64,000 nucleotides of DNA from Chloranthus sessilifolius (GCA_021018995.1 CM037585.1:69194646-69258645); one strand, 5' to 3'. Shown: positions 35,800 through 48,094, numbered from the stretch's first letter. Notes: generated by a model not told the origin, from the letters alone. Numbers and translations are program-made.

Positions 35800-38135
35800 T
35801 AATGGCTGGTCAAGAGGATACCTTGGCTAATCTTTTCAAAGTACCTTCTAAACCCACCACCAAAGTCACTAGGAAGTCCAGTAGGCCCACCACACAATCC
35901 ACAGAATCCCCACCTACAAAAAGAAAGCTGGTCATGGACTAAGCTGAGAAAACTGTGAAGTCCAAGAAAGCTAAGAAATCAAAGAGGGCCCAAACCCATG
36001 AAGAATTTGTTGAGGAGGCCCCTGAGGTAGAAATCCATGTGCCTCAAATTCCTGAGTCTGAGGATAGCCCTATGGCTGAGCCTGAAGTCCCTGTGAACAG
36101 ATCCATTCCCAATGAATTTGTGGATGCCTTAGGTTTGATCCCAGAGATAATTGTTGACACCTCCTACTTTTCTAAGGAAGAGAACTGTAAGGCCACAATG
36201 GACTATTTGGTGAAGGTTGGTCTGACACCACTAATGACCCCTTTGCAAGAGAAATCATATCCTATGCTGGTCAAGTTATGCTATCAGAACCTCAGGAAGA
36301 AGACCATGCCAGGTTCAACTGATCCTTGTCTGGAGATTGTAATTGATCAACAAGAGATTGTTGTCAATTACAGTGATATAGGGTTAGTTCTTGGAGTCCC
36401 TTCTGTTTTTGATCCATCCTATGGACTACCTGAGCCTAAGACTAGGCCTTTCAAAGCAATGGCAAGGCACCTCACTCAAGGCATTGTGGGGTCTGAGGAG
36501 TCAATAATGAGGAGAAATCTCCATCCCAGCATGTTATTCTTTGATTCAATTTTGAGGAAAAACATATATATCAGTGGATGTCAGCAAGAGAAGAGAACAC
36601 CAATAGTGGATGCCCTATACTTTTTCTCTAAGGGCCAATTTTTAAATGCTGCTTGGCTAGTGTTTGGAGCAACGGTGTATGTGAATGACAAGTGCAGGAA
36701 GGCCCAAGCCCTACCAGGGCTCCCCTACAGCAGGCTCATCACTGCCTTGCTCAATAGAGGCAACTTTGTTTTTAAAGGGGATGAAGAAGTGGAAATTGCG
36801 AAGCCTAAAATGTTTGGAAAGAGAGCATGGTCTGCCAGTAGGACCTTGATTGGTAAAAGCAAGAGTAAATCTGTTGAGAGTCCTAAAAAGGAGGCACCTC
36901 GAGTGGTCAGCTTTACAGCTGTTCCTTTGATTCCCTCATCACCTGCAGTCATCCCCTCCATTCCTTCCATGTCTATGCCTTTGCCTGATATCCCTATCTT
37001 TTCCATCCTAGCAGCCTCTCTACCATCCATCCTAGCTGCTGAAACCTCAAGCCCCCACCATTCCCCTTCAACTGAACCAGCCATCACTTCCCCACCATCC
37101 ATGTCCTTTAACATTGATCCTACCTTCTCCATATCACCTCCACACACCCAGGACTAAATAACCACTAAGGGATATTCATCCCTAATTGACTCTATTGTGG
37201 AGGACATTGGGTATGAATATACCCCCTACCTGACTCTCCATAGCCTACTAGCCATCCACTCCACCTTGACACTTTTAACCCAACCTCCCCAACAACCATC
37301 CATCCCTCCTCCTACCTACACTAATGCCTCTACTCAAACTGAACCTGAACCAGAACCCCAACCTGACCCCATCCAACCTCCCATTATTCCCCTACCTCTA
37401 CAAACCATCCTCACACAATCCCAACCTAATCTCCCACTTGTTGTAGCTACCTCTGATGCTGCCACAGATGTGGAGGACCTAATCCCAACCTCCTCAACCC
37501 CAACTTACCCAGTTCCTAAACTTCAATCCCCTTAGTCCATACTCCCTGCCTCTTCCTTTCCCATGCCTCCTCCATACTCTACCCTCCTCCATGTCATGCA
37601 ACAGAATCCTTACCTCAAAAGGGATATTGTGCGAGGAATGGCTGCCCTCCGCAGATCAATTGAGATGCCTTATGAAGTAAAGATCGAGCAAATGATCGTG
37701 GATTACAACTAGGAAATGATGAAGATATCCACGGGCTGGGAGTAAATTTTACTGTAATTTGAAGCCCAAAAGTTAGAGGTCGCAACAGAGAAACTGAGAG
37801 CAGATGGACTTGAGAAAAGGCTAGCTACCGCCAAAGATACCACAAAGGCTACAAGGGACCTCTATGAAAGTAGAGTTCTTTATGCTGACACAAAAGTAGA
37901 AATCCTCGAAAGAAGACTGGCTGAACTGACTGGCACAGCTCCTGTACAAGCAACTGCCCCTCCTGTAAGTTCCCCATCTCATCAAGCCAAAAAAGGAAAG
38001 GAGACAGCTACCCAGTCTGAGGGGGTAGCTACCAACAAAGTTCAGACCAAGGCTGAGAGGAGAGCTGAGTTGAAAGCCTATGCTGCTCAGCAAGGGTTCA
38101 ACCCTGATGACCTATTCACCTCTGACTCTGAGTAG
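35800..38135 (+). pseudogene. Athila 3' extra ORF region (putative plant transposon-protein type)
   Basis: The longest open stretch (35955-37157, 400 residues) opens with a Lys-rich N-terminus (KSKKAKKSKRAQ, possible nuclear signal). A globular domain follows with VGLTPLMTPLQEKSYPMLVK, VVNYSDIGLVLGVPS, HPSMLFFDSILRKNIYISG and PIVDALYFFSKGQFLNAAWL, resembling the putative plant transposon protein (Transposase_32-like) family. After this come a Ser/Pro-rich linker (36900-37535), a coiled-coil-like part (37600-37950) and an Ala/Lys-rich tail ending in DPDDLFTSDSE-like acidic residues near 38130. No membrane anchor or signal peptide is seen, so an envelope function is unsupported. The same module order occurs in the minus-strand Athila. 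Confidence 0.65.
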
Positions 38136-38496
38136 TTTTAGCTTGTATTTAGGATTTTTACTTGATATTTTAGGCTTGCTACACTTAGGATATTTTTACA
38201 TAATCTCTTTGTAGACCACTTTCCTCTTCATTGTACATATTTTGGTGTTATTAATGGAATTTCTCTTTAGTTTATTTACTATAATTTTCTTGCTTTCTTT
38301 TTGTTTTATTCTGTGCTTTCTTTTCCTTATTTTGTTTGTTATGATTACTACTTGTTCCGATTTTGTTTGTGTAATGGTATTCTTTGTTTACCTGAGTGTC
38401 TAATTGTCTATTTTGCTTTCCTTGCTTATTTGTCTATGTTTTTTCTCTTCTTCGACATCTCTTTATCTTTAAATCAGTGAGGACACTGTTCCTCAT

Positions 38497-38512
38497 AGGT
38501 TTGGGGGTGTGG
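38497..38512 (+). other. Internal polypurine-tract-like copy
   Basis: AGGTTTGGGGGTGTGG repeats the true polypurine tract at 40147-40159, 1.65 kb upstream of the 3' LTR. It follows the end of the 3' ORF and a GTGAGGACACTGTTCC block shared with 7915-7950 in the other Athila. Confidence 0.75.
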
Positions 38513-40146
38513 CAAGGTTTGCCAATAGATAGTTAATGGTAGTGCAACAAGGTTTTAATAAAAATTGAGAAAATAAAATAATTTCGCACCTATTTTTTTT
38601 TAAATATAAGAAATTAAAAAACTTTTTAAAACTAAAACATGTTATAGTTCTAACATTTTCATGAAGCAAATGTCAAGAATCTTCAAAGAAAAATTAGTGC
38701 TTGGTGAACTTGAAAAGAGAGAAAATTGTGAGGATATACTCCAGAAACCTAATGAAAGACCATACCCAGTGAGATTTGGGCCTGAAAAATTTTCTTTGAA
38801 GAGTGTTTAACAATTTTCTTTTGCTCTAAGGACTAATTGAATCTAGCTTTGCTCACTAGAAGTTAGGCAAATCCAAGTTGAAACAACTTGACTGCACTCA
38901 TGACATTAAGGACATGAAGTAAGGTCATCCTTTGGACAGTTTGAGCTTAAAATTTCCCACCTTCGAACTGCCATTGATACACACTTTTTGAGCCTTAAAA
39001 CCCCCAGTTTTCTTTGATGAAAACCAAAAAATTTGAATCTAAAATCTCTTGACCTGTTTCAGTTCACCCTCAATCTGAGAAATCAGGAAATAGGAGGAGA
39101 AGTGAGACTAAAGGAGCTAGTTTGATATTTGGTTGAAAAATGAAGAAAATACATTTGAAGGCAAGTGTGATGTATAGTTGTGGCATTCCAGCCCATAAAA
39201 AGAAAATTAGAGAAAAATACAAAAGAAAAAGCATACAAAAAAGAAAAGAAAAACAGAAAGGCAAAATAAAAGAGTGAAAAAGAGAAGTCATTCCATTGAA
39301 AAAAAATTGAAAAGAAGATTAGGAACTGATTACTTTAAATCTGAAAATTCAAGAAGTAGATGGAACTATGCTGAAATGAAGGTCGTGAAGTTACATGTCA
39401 CCTCCTTACCTTACTGATTTCTCAATTTTGAATCCTATTCCACCCTTTTATTATTTATAAACTTTACCCATAAGCCACATTACAACCCAATAAAAAGTCC
39501 TTACTGATCTGAATTGGATTGAGCTGTTATGTGGAGATGAGAATTTGTTTGGTCTATGGTGAAAAGAGTTAGAAAATATCATAAATAAGTGTAATGCCTA
39601 TGCTCATGCTTGCAATCCTATTTGAGGGCTGTAACTGCTCATGAGCTGTGTGAACTGATACACCCTTCTATTTTTATTGTGAGTAACAGCCCTGGTAAGC
39701 TTTGGGTCTGAAACTGGGATTGTTGGGAGTATTATCAAAACATGATTCTCAATTTGATGGTAAGCTTTGCATTGATTTTCATACAAAATGCCTTGACAAT
39801 GAGTTGATTGGCTATGTAGGAGTTACAGCATAATCTTAGTTTTAAATTGTCATATTTTTGCTGAGAATCCTCTAAAACTGAATGAACAAGGTGTGGAATG
39901 AATTTATATTGCTTGAACTTTGTTTTAACATGCTGCATTGACATTAACTGATTTTATTGGAGAAGTTTGTGGATAACTTCACTGTAAACCCTCAGGAGAC
40001 TTCACTCCTCCACTAGGGATCACCTAAGGGTTTAAAAGGCTTGATGCATATGCTAAATGCATCTATGTTCTCTACAAAAGTATCATTTCTTTTTATTTTC
40101 AATAGTTGCTTTTACTTTCTTCTTTGCTTAGGGACTAGAAAAACTT
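38513..40146 (+). other. Athila 3' non-coding region
   Basis: No coding region is supported; the frames here are shadows. Blocks align with 6326-7914 of the minus-strand Athila. Conserved length and position suggest a family feature between the two polypurine-like tracts. Confidence 0.6.
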
Positions 40147-40159
40147 AGGTTTGGGGGTG
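40147..40159 (+). other. Polypurine tract of the plus-strand Athila
   Basis: AGGTTTGGGGGTG directly precedes TGTTAAG, the first bases of the 3' LTR. It matches the minus-strand element. Confidence 0.9.
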
Positions 40160-40519
40160 TGTTAAGTAGTGAAAAATACCATTTTTCACCTCCTAACCTT
40201 ACCTTTGATGGACCTTTGAGCTGACTAATAATGTGTTTTAGATGTATTTTGTAGATAAGCAGTAAATTACAAGTTTAGTGCAGATATCCACTTAAAATAG
40301 TCAAAGAAGCAATTTGTTGCTCAACATGTGACCTTACAGCCCAAAGGCCAGCCAATCAAGCAGTCCACAAGAGCCTTAGAAATTCATGAGAATGTCTTGA
40401 ACCCAACTAGGGATGCTTGAGGCCAAGTGTAGTTGCAAGGAATGAAGATTAAATCTACCAAGAGGTTGTTGGATGTTGAACAAATGAAGAACATCACACT
40501 ATAGATATGTGCTAGCTGT

Positions 40520-41080
40520 GGAAGCACAAGGATAAACCTGTCGAGAGGTTAGCCTTAGCTGCCAGCAGGATCTGATGCCCAAAAACTAAGATTTCGAGAA
40601 GATCCAGAAGTTGTCAAGAGCTCCCCATTAGCTGTTGAGAGGTTATGAGGAGAAACTATGAAAATCTCGGGAGGATGATTGATCCTGTAGAGAGGTTGGG
40701 AGTGTAATGAAAGATCCGACACCCTACCTGAAGGTGCAGGGGATCTCGAGAGGTTCTAGATACTTATCGCGAGGTTCAACAAAACCTGTCGAGCAGTCCA
40801 AGCCAACCTGTTGATAGCTTGCCGGAAGCCATGCTCATTCTCGCGAGGATCAACCAACCTGTCGAGAACTCAAAAGAAGCCTATAAAGCTGTCGACAGGT
40901 TGATTATAACCTGTCGAGAGGATGAATGAAAGACGGGACAGAAGTTGAGATGTGCTCCAATCCTATCGAGAGCTACCCAATCCTATCGAAAGCCATAGGA
41001 AACCTGTCGAAATGAAGAACAAGCATACTCAAAACCTGTCAAGAGGTTCCCTAAACCTCTCGACACTCAAACTGGGAACT
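40520..41080. repeat. Short-motif array (AACCTGTCGAGAGGTT type) in LTR U3
   Basis: More than ten copies, on both strands, of the motif found at 34960-35430, including AACCTGTCGAGAGGTT and AATCCTATCGAGAGC. Located about 360-920 bp into the LTR, before the TATA box. Confidence 0.75.
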
Positions 41081-41342
41081 TCTCAGCAGGTTTCCTCAGT
41101 AGCTACCAATTTCAGAAGTCTGTGCACACTTCCCAAAGCATGTCAGCGACCCCTAGGAGTATTTTTGGTATTCAACTGTGCATCACTGGAAACGCTAAAC
41201 TGCCTCACGTATATTTACCTATTGTGGACCAATGGGAGGAGAGTTTCTAGAAGAGAAATCAGCCACATCAGCAGCCCAGAATAACATAATTATTCTCTTG
41301 AGATCTGATTGACTGAAATGGATCTGAGACTGAGGAAGAAGG

Positions 41343-41350
41343 TATAAATA
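41343..41350 (+). promoter_or_regulatory. TATA box in the 3' LTR
   Basis: TATAAATA in a GGTATAAATAGGAG context, downstream of the U3 motif array. The 5' LTR remnant lacks this region. Confidence 0.6.
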
Positions 41351-42413
41351 GGAGAGAAGTTTTATAGAAGGGGAGATCCAGAATTGGAGAGAACCAGAGC
41401 ATAGTTGGAGATCTATTTTCCCTCCAAAAATTCCTTCTCACTTCCTGCTTCTTCCATTCTCTCTTTTGCCAGTCATGATTGGCTAACTTCCTTTTAGCAG
41501 TAAGGGTGAGGTTGATCTATAATTTGGGGAAGTTGAGAGCATTATTGTGGGTCAAATGTTACACATACTACAAATCTGAGAGCATTTCATTATATATTTT
41601 GTTTAATTCAATGAATTGTTGATTCTATTGCTTAATTAGATCTATAGATCATCTAGTTTCATTTGGTTCTCAATCGGATTTGTATAGATGGGACTAGCCC
41701 ACCCACTTAACTGGTAGATCTCTTGAATACCATTTGATCTTCCTAGATCTGATAGACCTATGTCTACTTATGCCTGTGGCCTGGCATCCACATCATTTGT
41801 AGTGATTATTATGTTTTGATGGAGGCCTTAGAATGGAAGGACTCTATTGGATGATTTGTGACCATTAAAGCGGACAGATCATAGCGTTAAGATCACTCCA
41901 ATTCTTTGGCTTAGATCAGATCCTTCTACCCTACAGCTGTGCTTGTAGCCAGATGAGAGATTGCTACACATTGAACCCTTATAATGCTGTCAAACCACCC
42001 AAGTAGCAGTGAGACAAAATCTCGAGCTGCTCTTCTTCATTTTTCTGTTTTAATTTCCCCTCATTTGTAAGATCTTAACTCTTTGGTTAATCCCAATTTA
42101 TTTATGCAATTAATTCTATTTTGTTTCTGTAGTTTAGCTTAAAATGACAACCCCCTAAAACCTCTCATCTTCCTTTTACTATTTTTGTTTAAACTAGTAT
42201 AAGGTAGGGTGCCAAATCTGTCTTAGATCTAGAGATTTACTTAATTTTAAGCGCACATTTCCCTATGGGCATGCCCCTACTCACTCTTTAAAACTTGCTA
42301 CAATAGCGCTGATTACCTGCAGGTTGTGTGTAGGCTTACCTTGGTGTGTAATCCATAGACACTTAATTTTCTGATTTTTAACCCCTTTTTGAAGCACAAG
42401 GTAGCCAACAACA

Positions 42414-43140
42414 ATAATCCCATGCCAAACCACAACCAAGGCGGACCCGCCCATGTCACTACGGTAGACCTCCCCGGTCGACCCTCTTTCCAACCTTCCA
42501 CCTTGATCACCCGCCTCCAACCTGTTAACACCACCCCCACTAACCCTGTAGTAACTTTCCCAATCCCACATCCCTCAACACTGATTATACGGGTCGCCCC
42601 TCCGAATCGACCTCCCTATCCAAATTTCACTCATGTATGAGTTCAGTCCTTCAGGGCTCGAAGACCCTTCCTTCGTTGCCACCCGCCAGAACCTCCAACC
42701 CCAACGAATCGCGAGCCAATTCCATCACTATTTCCCTCATCCGACATTGAACTAGAATATGAGGACCATGTCCTTTAGACTGCAGAGCAGATCGCAGCAT
42801 GGGTAGATAGTGTTACCAAGAACACTATCAGTCGACAACGTGAGGAGACAACTAAAGAACGCCCATCTGCGATAGAGATAGAACGCTTAAAAGAAGAACC
42901 GGTCAAAGAAGAAACATTGATCTTTGCCTTCCTTGAGGGAGAAGATTACACACAGTACCTCCCACCGTGGAGTGGCCTGACACAAATACGTATCCCTTTT
43001 TCGAATTTCACCCCTTTCGTGCCTAACACTAACACATCAGTACCAAGCGCTGCCTGGCCTAGTCAATAACCAACTTGCCCAATCCTTAAATCAGGAACTA
43101 ACTATCCCCCACCACCATTTCCTCTGGGTAAGGAGCCTAT
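42414..43140 (+). pseudogene. Tat gag remnant
   Basis: Pro/Asn/Thr-rich translation without a clear zinc knuckle, placed between the gag leader (28092-28140, beyond the Athila insertion) and the protease. It is assigned by position and composition, not by a strong motif. It is broken. Confidence 0.4.
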
Positions 43141-43142
43141 GA

Positions 43143-44130
43143 ATGCACAACCACCAGAAAGGAATGCAAGAGATATCAATCTTGAAGATCCCATCCCAGA
43201 TATCAATCTTGGAACTTATCAAGAAGTTACCAAACCACCATCGACTACTAATCAGGACATTAGAAGACACACAAGTAGACGAAGATACTACTTTGGATGA
43301 ACTGCATCAAATCACCTCAGTCATGGCACAACCTTCAGCACTTACCTTCACAGATGCAGACATGCCTAATGAGTCGCTTCGAGGAAGTTCGGCTCCCATA
43401 TACTTAACACTTACAATCAGGGGATTCTCTGTACCCCATGCACTAGCTGACACCAGAGCAGGACTCAATATCTGCCCTATCACTACACTACAGATGCTCG
43501 AGTACATAGAACAAAACATTAGGCCCTCAGCCGTATCCCTCATAGTCTATGATGGCATGCATCATTTTGTTTAAGGGACTATCAAGCTTCAGGTTCACCT
43601 CGGACCCGTAACAAAGGACGTCATCTTCCACGTATTCGACTCCTCTAGCACTTATAATCTTATCCTAGGTAGGAAGTGGTTAGAATCCATGAAGGCTGTG
43701 GCATCCACATACCATCAATGTGTCAAGTTCCCATATGAAGATTCCATTGTCCGCATATACGCTTACGCACCACTCCAGGAGATAGACACTGATTACACGG
43801 CAAGTATCTCGACGACCCATGACTCCATGTTGAACACCATCCACATCAAGAGGATGTGAGTCCTCAACGAGGTGACTGTCGCAGAGGTTAGCCCTCCGAG
43901 CCTTCCTCCGATGCATCAATTGAAATTAACAAGAAGAGAGGTCGGCCCTGACCTCGCCAAACTCTATGACCTCAACCCTACTACAACAAAAGGGTGGGAC
44001 CTCATGTACCAACTAGGATACGTCCCTCACACTAGACTTGGCAAGAACAAGCAAGGCCGCATAGGGCCTGTTGTCCCAAAGAAAATCTGTAAGCACATCG
44101 GATTAGGTTACGAGTCAGACAATCGGTAAG
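43143..44130 (+). pseudogene. Tat protease and G-patch-like segment
   Basis: The protease part reads ALTFTDADMPNE, then a LADTRAGLNICPITTLQML block, and later [13 protein letters not shown], matching the aspartic protease region of Tat/Ogre pol. At 43985-44115 the translation KGWDLMYQLGYVPHTRLG followed by GKNKQGRIGPV resembles a G-patch, a glycine-rich RNA-binding motif also found between protease and RT in some Tat-lineage elements. It is a fossil. Confidence 0.65.
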
Positions 44131-46150
44131 CTGATATACTGCCCACTGCTCTGAAATGGTCTTTGTATGATCACTTTGTCTATGGGACTACCGAAAAAGC
44201 TGACATACAGAAATAGAAAGAAACACCTCTTACCAAATCGCAGGAAGCCGAGATTGAACAAATGGCTAGGGCATTTGCGGATTTGACGAACCTAAATGAT
44301 GACGTCGACAAATCGCTCGAAGGAGTCGGACCCCTGTTCGACATTGAGCAATCTATGGAAGAAAGAACAGAAGAATCTCCAAAGCTTAGGCCACACATAG
44401 ACGACTGGGGGTCAATCGACGAGGAAGACTTCCACATTGCAACTCTAGAGAATGAGGGAGAACTGGAACTGCGCACCCATCAATCTCCCTAATTACTCCA
44501 GCCTCATCTATCCGCAGAAGAGGACTGGCTCTTGATGTCGAGCGAAGAAGAAGACTACTGGAGGAACCTTACTGACATTGAATTAGAGGATCACCTGAGG
44601 GCAGAACACTTGAAATTGCTCGAGGAAATTAATCAATCCTGAGACAGATTTAACATCTGACGATGAATTAGAATACCGACCCATACTTCATCATTGATGG
44701 TGTCCACGCCGTTGCCCCTACCTGGAATCCCCATACTGTAACTTGTGCACATCCATCCTGACCTAATGCAAAAGGGCCATCCTGTGAGAAATTCAATGGA
44801 CAACTATGGAAGAAGAAACTAACATCACCCTCATAGAGTTCGAGGAGGAACTAGAACTAGATACTTCTCAGTCCACGGAAGCACCGCAACTTTAGATATT
44901 TTGGAAATCCCTAGAGGAAGAATGGAAACCGCCACTAAGGGATGATGAAGACTATTGGATAGATCTTCCCGTGCTCGAATTAGCAGAACAAATTAACCAA
45001 GGCTTTCAGGCACTATCAGACCATGAAGAAGAACTCATTGCCAGTTATGACCTCAATCCAGAAGGATGGGAATGCCCTTGGGAATCTCCCTGCATCTCTT
45101 ACCCATACCAGCCTCGCTGACGTGCATGCATGCTTATCCTAACATACTATGAAGATCAAGGAAGAGAATTCGCCAGCCCCGGGGATCATCAAGAAGACGA
45201 CCCTTGACAGGAAGGACAACTTCACTCTAGCTCAGAGGATGAAAGCCTAGCCGATTATTATCTCCAAACCCTTTTCAAAGAAGAAGCTATCAACATGTTA
45301 GAGGAAGCGAGGACATCAACAATGCCACCACTAGCATCACCCATCCAGAGGATTGCGCCTGATGAGGACTATAAAAAATAAATTCTAAACTCAGAACGAG
45401 TCCGCATTACTAGAAGGATCGCACGAATGGCTCCAGCAGTCGTATCACCCCCTCAACTAGAGGAAACAACTTTATCGGTTCCTTTGTAGGCAATCGACCC
45501 TGTACCATACTTATTATCAAAAATAAAAAAAATCTAAAATCTAAAAGACCATAAAAATCTAAAAATATAAAAGCCTAAAAAAGTAGAAAATTTTGGAAAA
45601 GAGAGGGAGCCTTTCTTCTCAAGACCATCTAATGACCCACCAAGGGACCTTACCCTTAGGGCTACAAGCATCGGTCACACCAGTAAGGGAGTAATAGCAG
45701 ATGTACAGAATCACCCTATGGAGCCTCACTCCGACTCCGACCGGCATGACCCTGCTACCTCTTCCTCATGAATTTGACGAGCATCCCGATGAAGAGATAA
45801 GCTGGTAATCATACCCGACGAGATACTCCACGATTTTGAGAGGAGAATCAATAGCCTCGATTTACACTTGACTAAGGATGTTGCAGTCATTAGTTACCCC
45901 GATGAAGGGTTACCTCTCGCAAAACTAACTCCCCAATGAAGACATTTTCCAGTTTATTAACTCACAGATGATGAAGGAGGAGCATCAGCCACTAAGGAAA
46001 CACGGGACTTCCATTGGGTCATCAAGCACTTCGACGAGCAAACCCAAGCTGCCACGGAACCCACTGAAGAAATCAACTTCAGCACCAAGGAGAAACCCAA
46101 GAAGCTGTTGATCAGCGCAACACTCAACCCCAAGGAACGACAACAGATTA
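44131..46150 (+). pseudogene. Tat pol linker, acidic
   Basis: A long Glu/Asp-rich linker between the G-patch-like segment and RT, with repeated EEDYW and EEELE-type patches (for example 44262-44492). No catalytic domain is recognised. It is broken. Confidence 0.5.
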
Positions 46151-47850
46151 TCCAAGTCCTATAAGACCACCTTAGCTCTTGTGCATGGTCCAATGAAGAT
46201 ATGCCTGGTCTATACCCAAGCCTAGTAGAACACCGCCTGGTCTTGGACCCCGATGCAAAACCTGTTAAGCAGAAACTCAGAAGGATGGACCCACAAGTAG
46301 CACTGCAAGTCAAAGAGGAAGTTGACAAATTATATAAAGAAAAATTCATCCAAGTCGTCCTCTGTCCTAAATGGGTCACCAATATACTACCTCTCGCTAA
46401 GAAAGACGGCAGAGTTCGGGTATGCATAGACTTTCAAAATCTCAACCAAGCATGCCCAAAATATGACTTCCCACTCTCGCAATTGACACTCTAATCGATA
46501 GCACTGTCGGACATGAGAAGCTATCCTTTATGGATGGCTTCTCTAGGTATAATCAGATTAGGTTAGCAGAGACCGATCAAGAGGAGACTTCTTTCACCAC
46601 GCCATGGGGAACTTATTGCTAAGTCGTCATGCCTTTCGGCCTCAAGAACGCATGAGCCACCTATCAACGCGCTATGATGGCTATCTTTCATGATATGATG
46701 CACAAATGTGCAGAAGTCTATGTCGATGATATATTAATGAAGTCCCAAACGTGGGCAGGACATGGTGAAGCACTCCGAGCAATATCAACTGAAGATGAAC
46801 CCAAAAAAATGCGTGCTCGGAGTCACTTCCGAAAAACTACTTGGCTTCATAGTCAACAAACAAGGGATTGAAGTCAACCCTGTAAAAGTCAGAGCCATCC
46901 TTGAGATGCCACCTCCCAGCAACATTAAAGAATTACAAGGCCTGATAGAAAGATTATAATTTATTCAAAGATTTATCTCCCAACACTCGGACAGATGCGA
47001 CCGTTTCTACAGACTACTCAAAGGAGGAGCTGAATACAAGTGGTATGACCGGTGTCAGCAAGCCTTCGACAGCATCAAGACGTACCTCCTCAACCCGTCG
47101 GTATTATCACCCCAATCTCTGAAAAACCCCTGATCCTCTACGTGTCAACCAATGATAAAGCAATGGGAGTAATCCTCGGACAATATGAAGAAGACGGCAA
47201 GAGAGAGAAGGCTATCTACTACCTCAGCAGAATAATGGTCGAATATGAACAGAAATACACTCCAATGGAGAAGACCTGCCTCGCACTGGTGTGGGCCTCA
47301 ATGAAACTATGACACTACTTTAGAGCGCACAGGATATTAGTGTTAGCACGCATGGACCCGCTGAAGTACATCTTCGAGAATCCCGCTACCTCTGGAAAGA
47401 TCGCTCGATGGCACATGTTACTACAAGAATTCGACATCACCTATGTTACACAGAAATCAATCAAAGGACAAGCGATTGCCAATTACCTCGCAAATCTTCC
47501 CCTCCCAGGTAGAAAACCCGTACACGCAAATTTCCCCGATGAAGACCTACTCACGATACACCACAAAGAGCTTGACAATACCTCATGGACACTCTACGCT
47601 CTCAACCAGAAAGGGAAAGGCATCAAAATAGTTCTGCTAAGCCCAAAAGGAGTTATCATACCCAAAGCTTTTCAACTAGACTTCCCTGTCACTAATAACG
47701 TCACAGAATATGAAGCCTTCATAGCTGGACTACGAGCAACGTTGCAATTGGGCATCAAGCAGCTAAAAACTATCGGTGACTCCAAGCTTGTAGTATCACA
47801 AGTCATCAAAGAATGGATAACCAAAGAAAGAAAATTGATGGCGTACTAGA
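46150..47850 (+). pseudogene. Tat RT, RNase H and second (archaeal-type) RNase H
   Basis: RT begins near 46200 (MPGLYPSLVEHRLVLDPDAK) and includes an FMDGFSRYNQIRL block and a VYVDDIL catalytic block near 46710. The Ty3-type RNase H/connection region lies at 47052-47400. A separate domain at 47560-47849 contains ENNVTEYEAFIAGLRA-like and IGDSKLVVSQVIKEW motifs, matching the archaeal-type RNase H that Tat elements are known to have gained. It is a fossil with several breaks. Confidence 0.75.
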
Positions 47851-48094
47851 AAACAGCTCAATATATGATAAAGAAGTTCTAGAAAATTTCTTTCACACAC
47901 ATCCCTAAACTAGAAAATGAGCTCGCAGATTCCCTCTCCATACTAGCCTCAGTCACTCAGATACCAATTGGGCAAAGCACAAAATCATTTTTCATCGAAA
48001 AACTAACAGTACCCATGCACGAGGTAGCATGGATAGTTAAGCAGGAACTACCAACCCTCCTCGGGACACAAGAATGAAATGAAGTAATCACGCT

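Larger units (their letters stand above)
28141..42413 (+). mobile_element. Athila-lineage Ty3/gypsy LTR retrotransposon, plus strand, with shortened 5' LTR
   Basis: A 14.27-kb element of the same family group as the minus-strand Athila. In order: a 603-bp remnant of the 5' LTR, PBS (28750-28767), gag, pol, a short-motif array, a 3' ORF, an internal polypurine-like copy, a non-coding region, polypurine tract (40147-40159) and a 2254-bp 3' LTR. The 603 bp shared by the two LTRs differ at roughly 7% in the first 218 bases compared by eye. This copy is therefore probably older than the minus-strand one. The coding regions are broken in several places. No target duplication is seen, as expected with the left LTR end missing. 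It lies within a Tat-like gag region. Confidence 0.92.
40160..42413 (+). repeat. 3' LTR of the plus-strand Athila
   Basis: Starts TGTTAAG after the polypurine tract and ends ...CCAACAACA. The last 603 bp match the 5' LTR remnant. The U3 motif array is at 40520-41080 and a TATA box at 41343-41350. Confidence 0.92.

Noticed and set aside
35955-37157. Retroviral envelope gene
   Set aside because: No signal peptide, membrane anchor or fusion peptide. Motifs fit a plant transposon-protein type domain instead.
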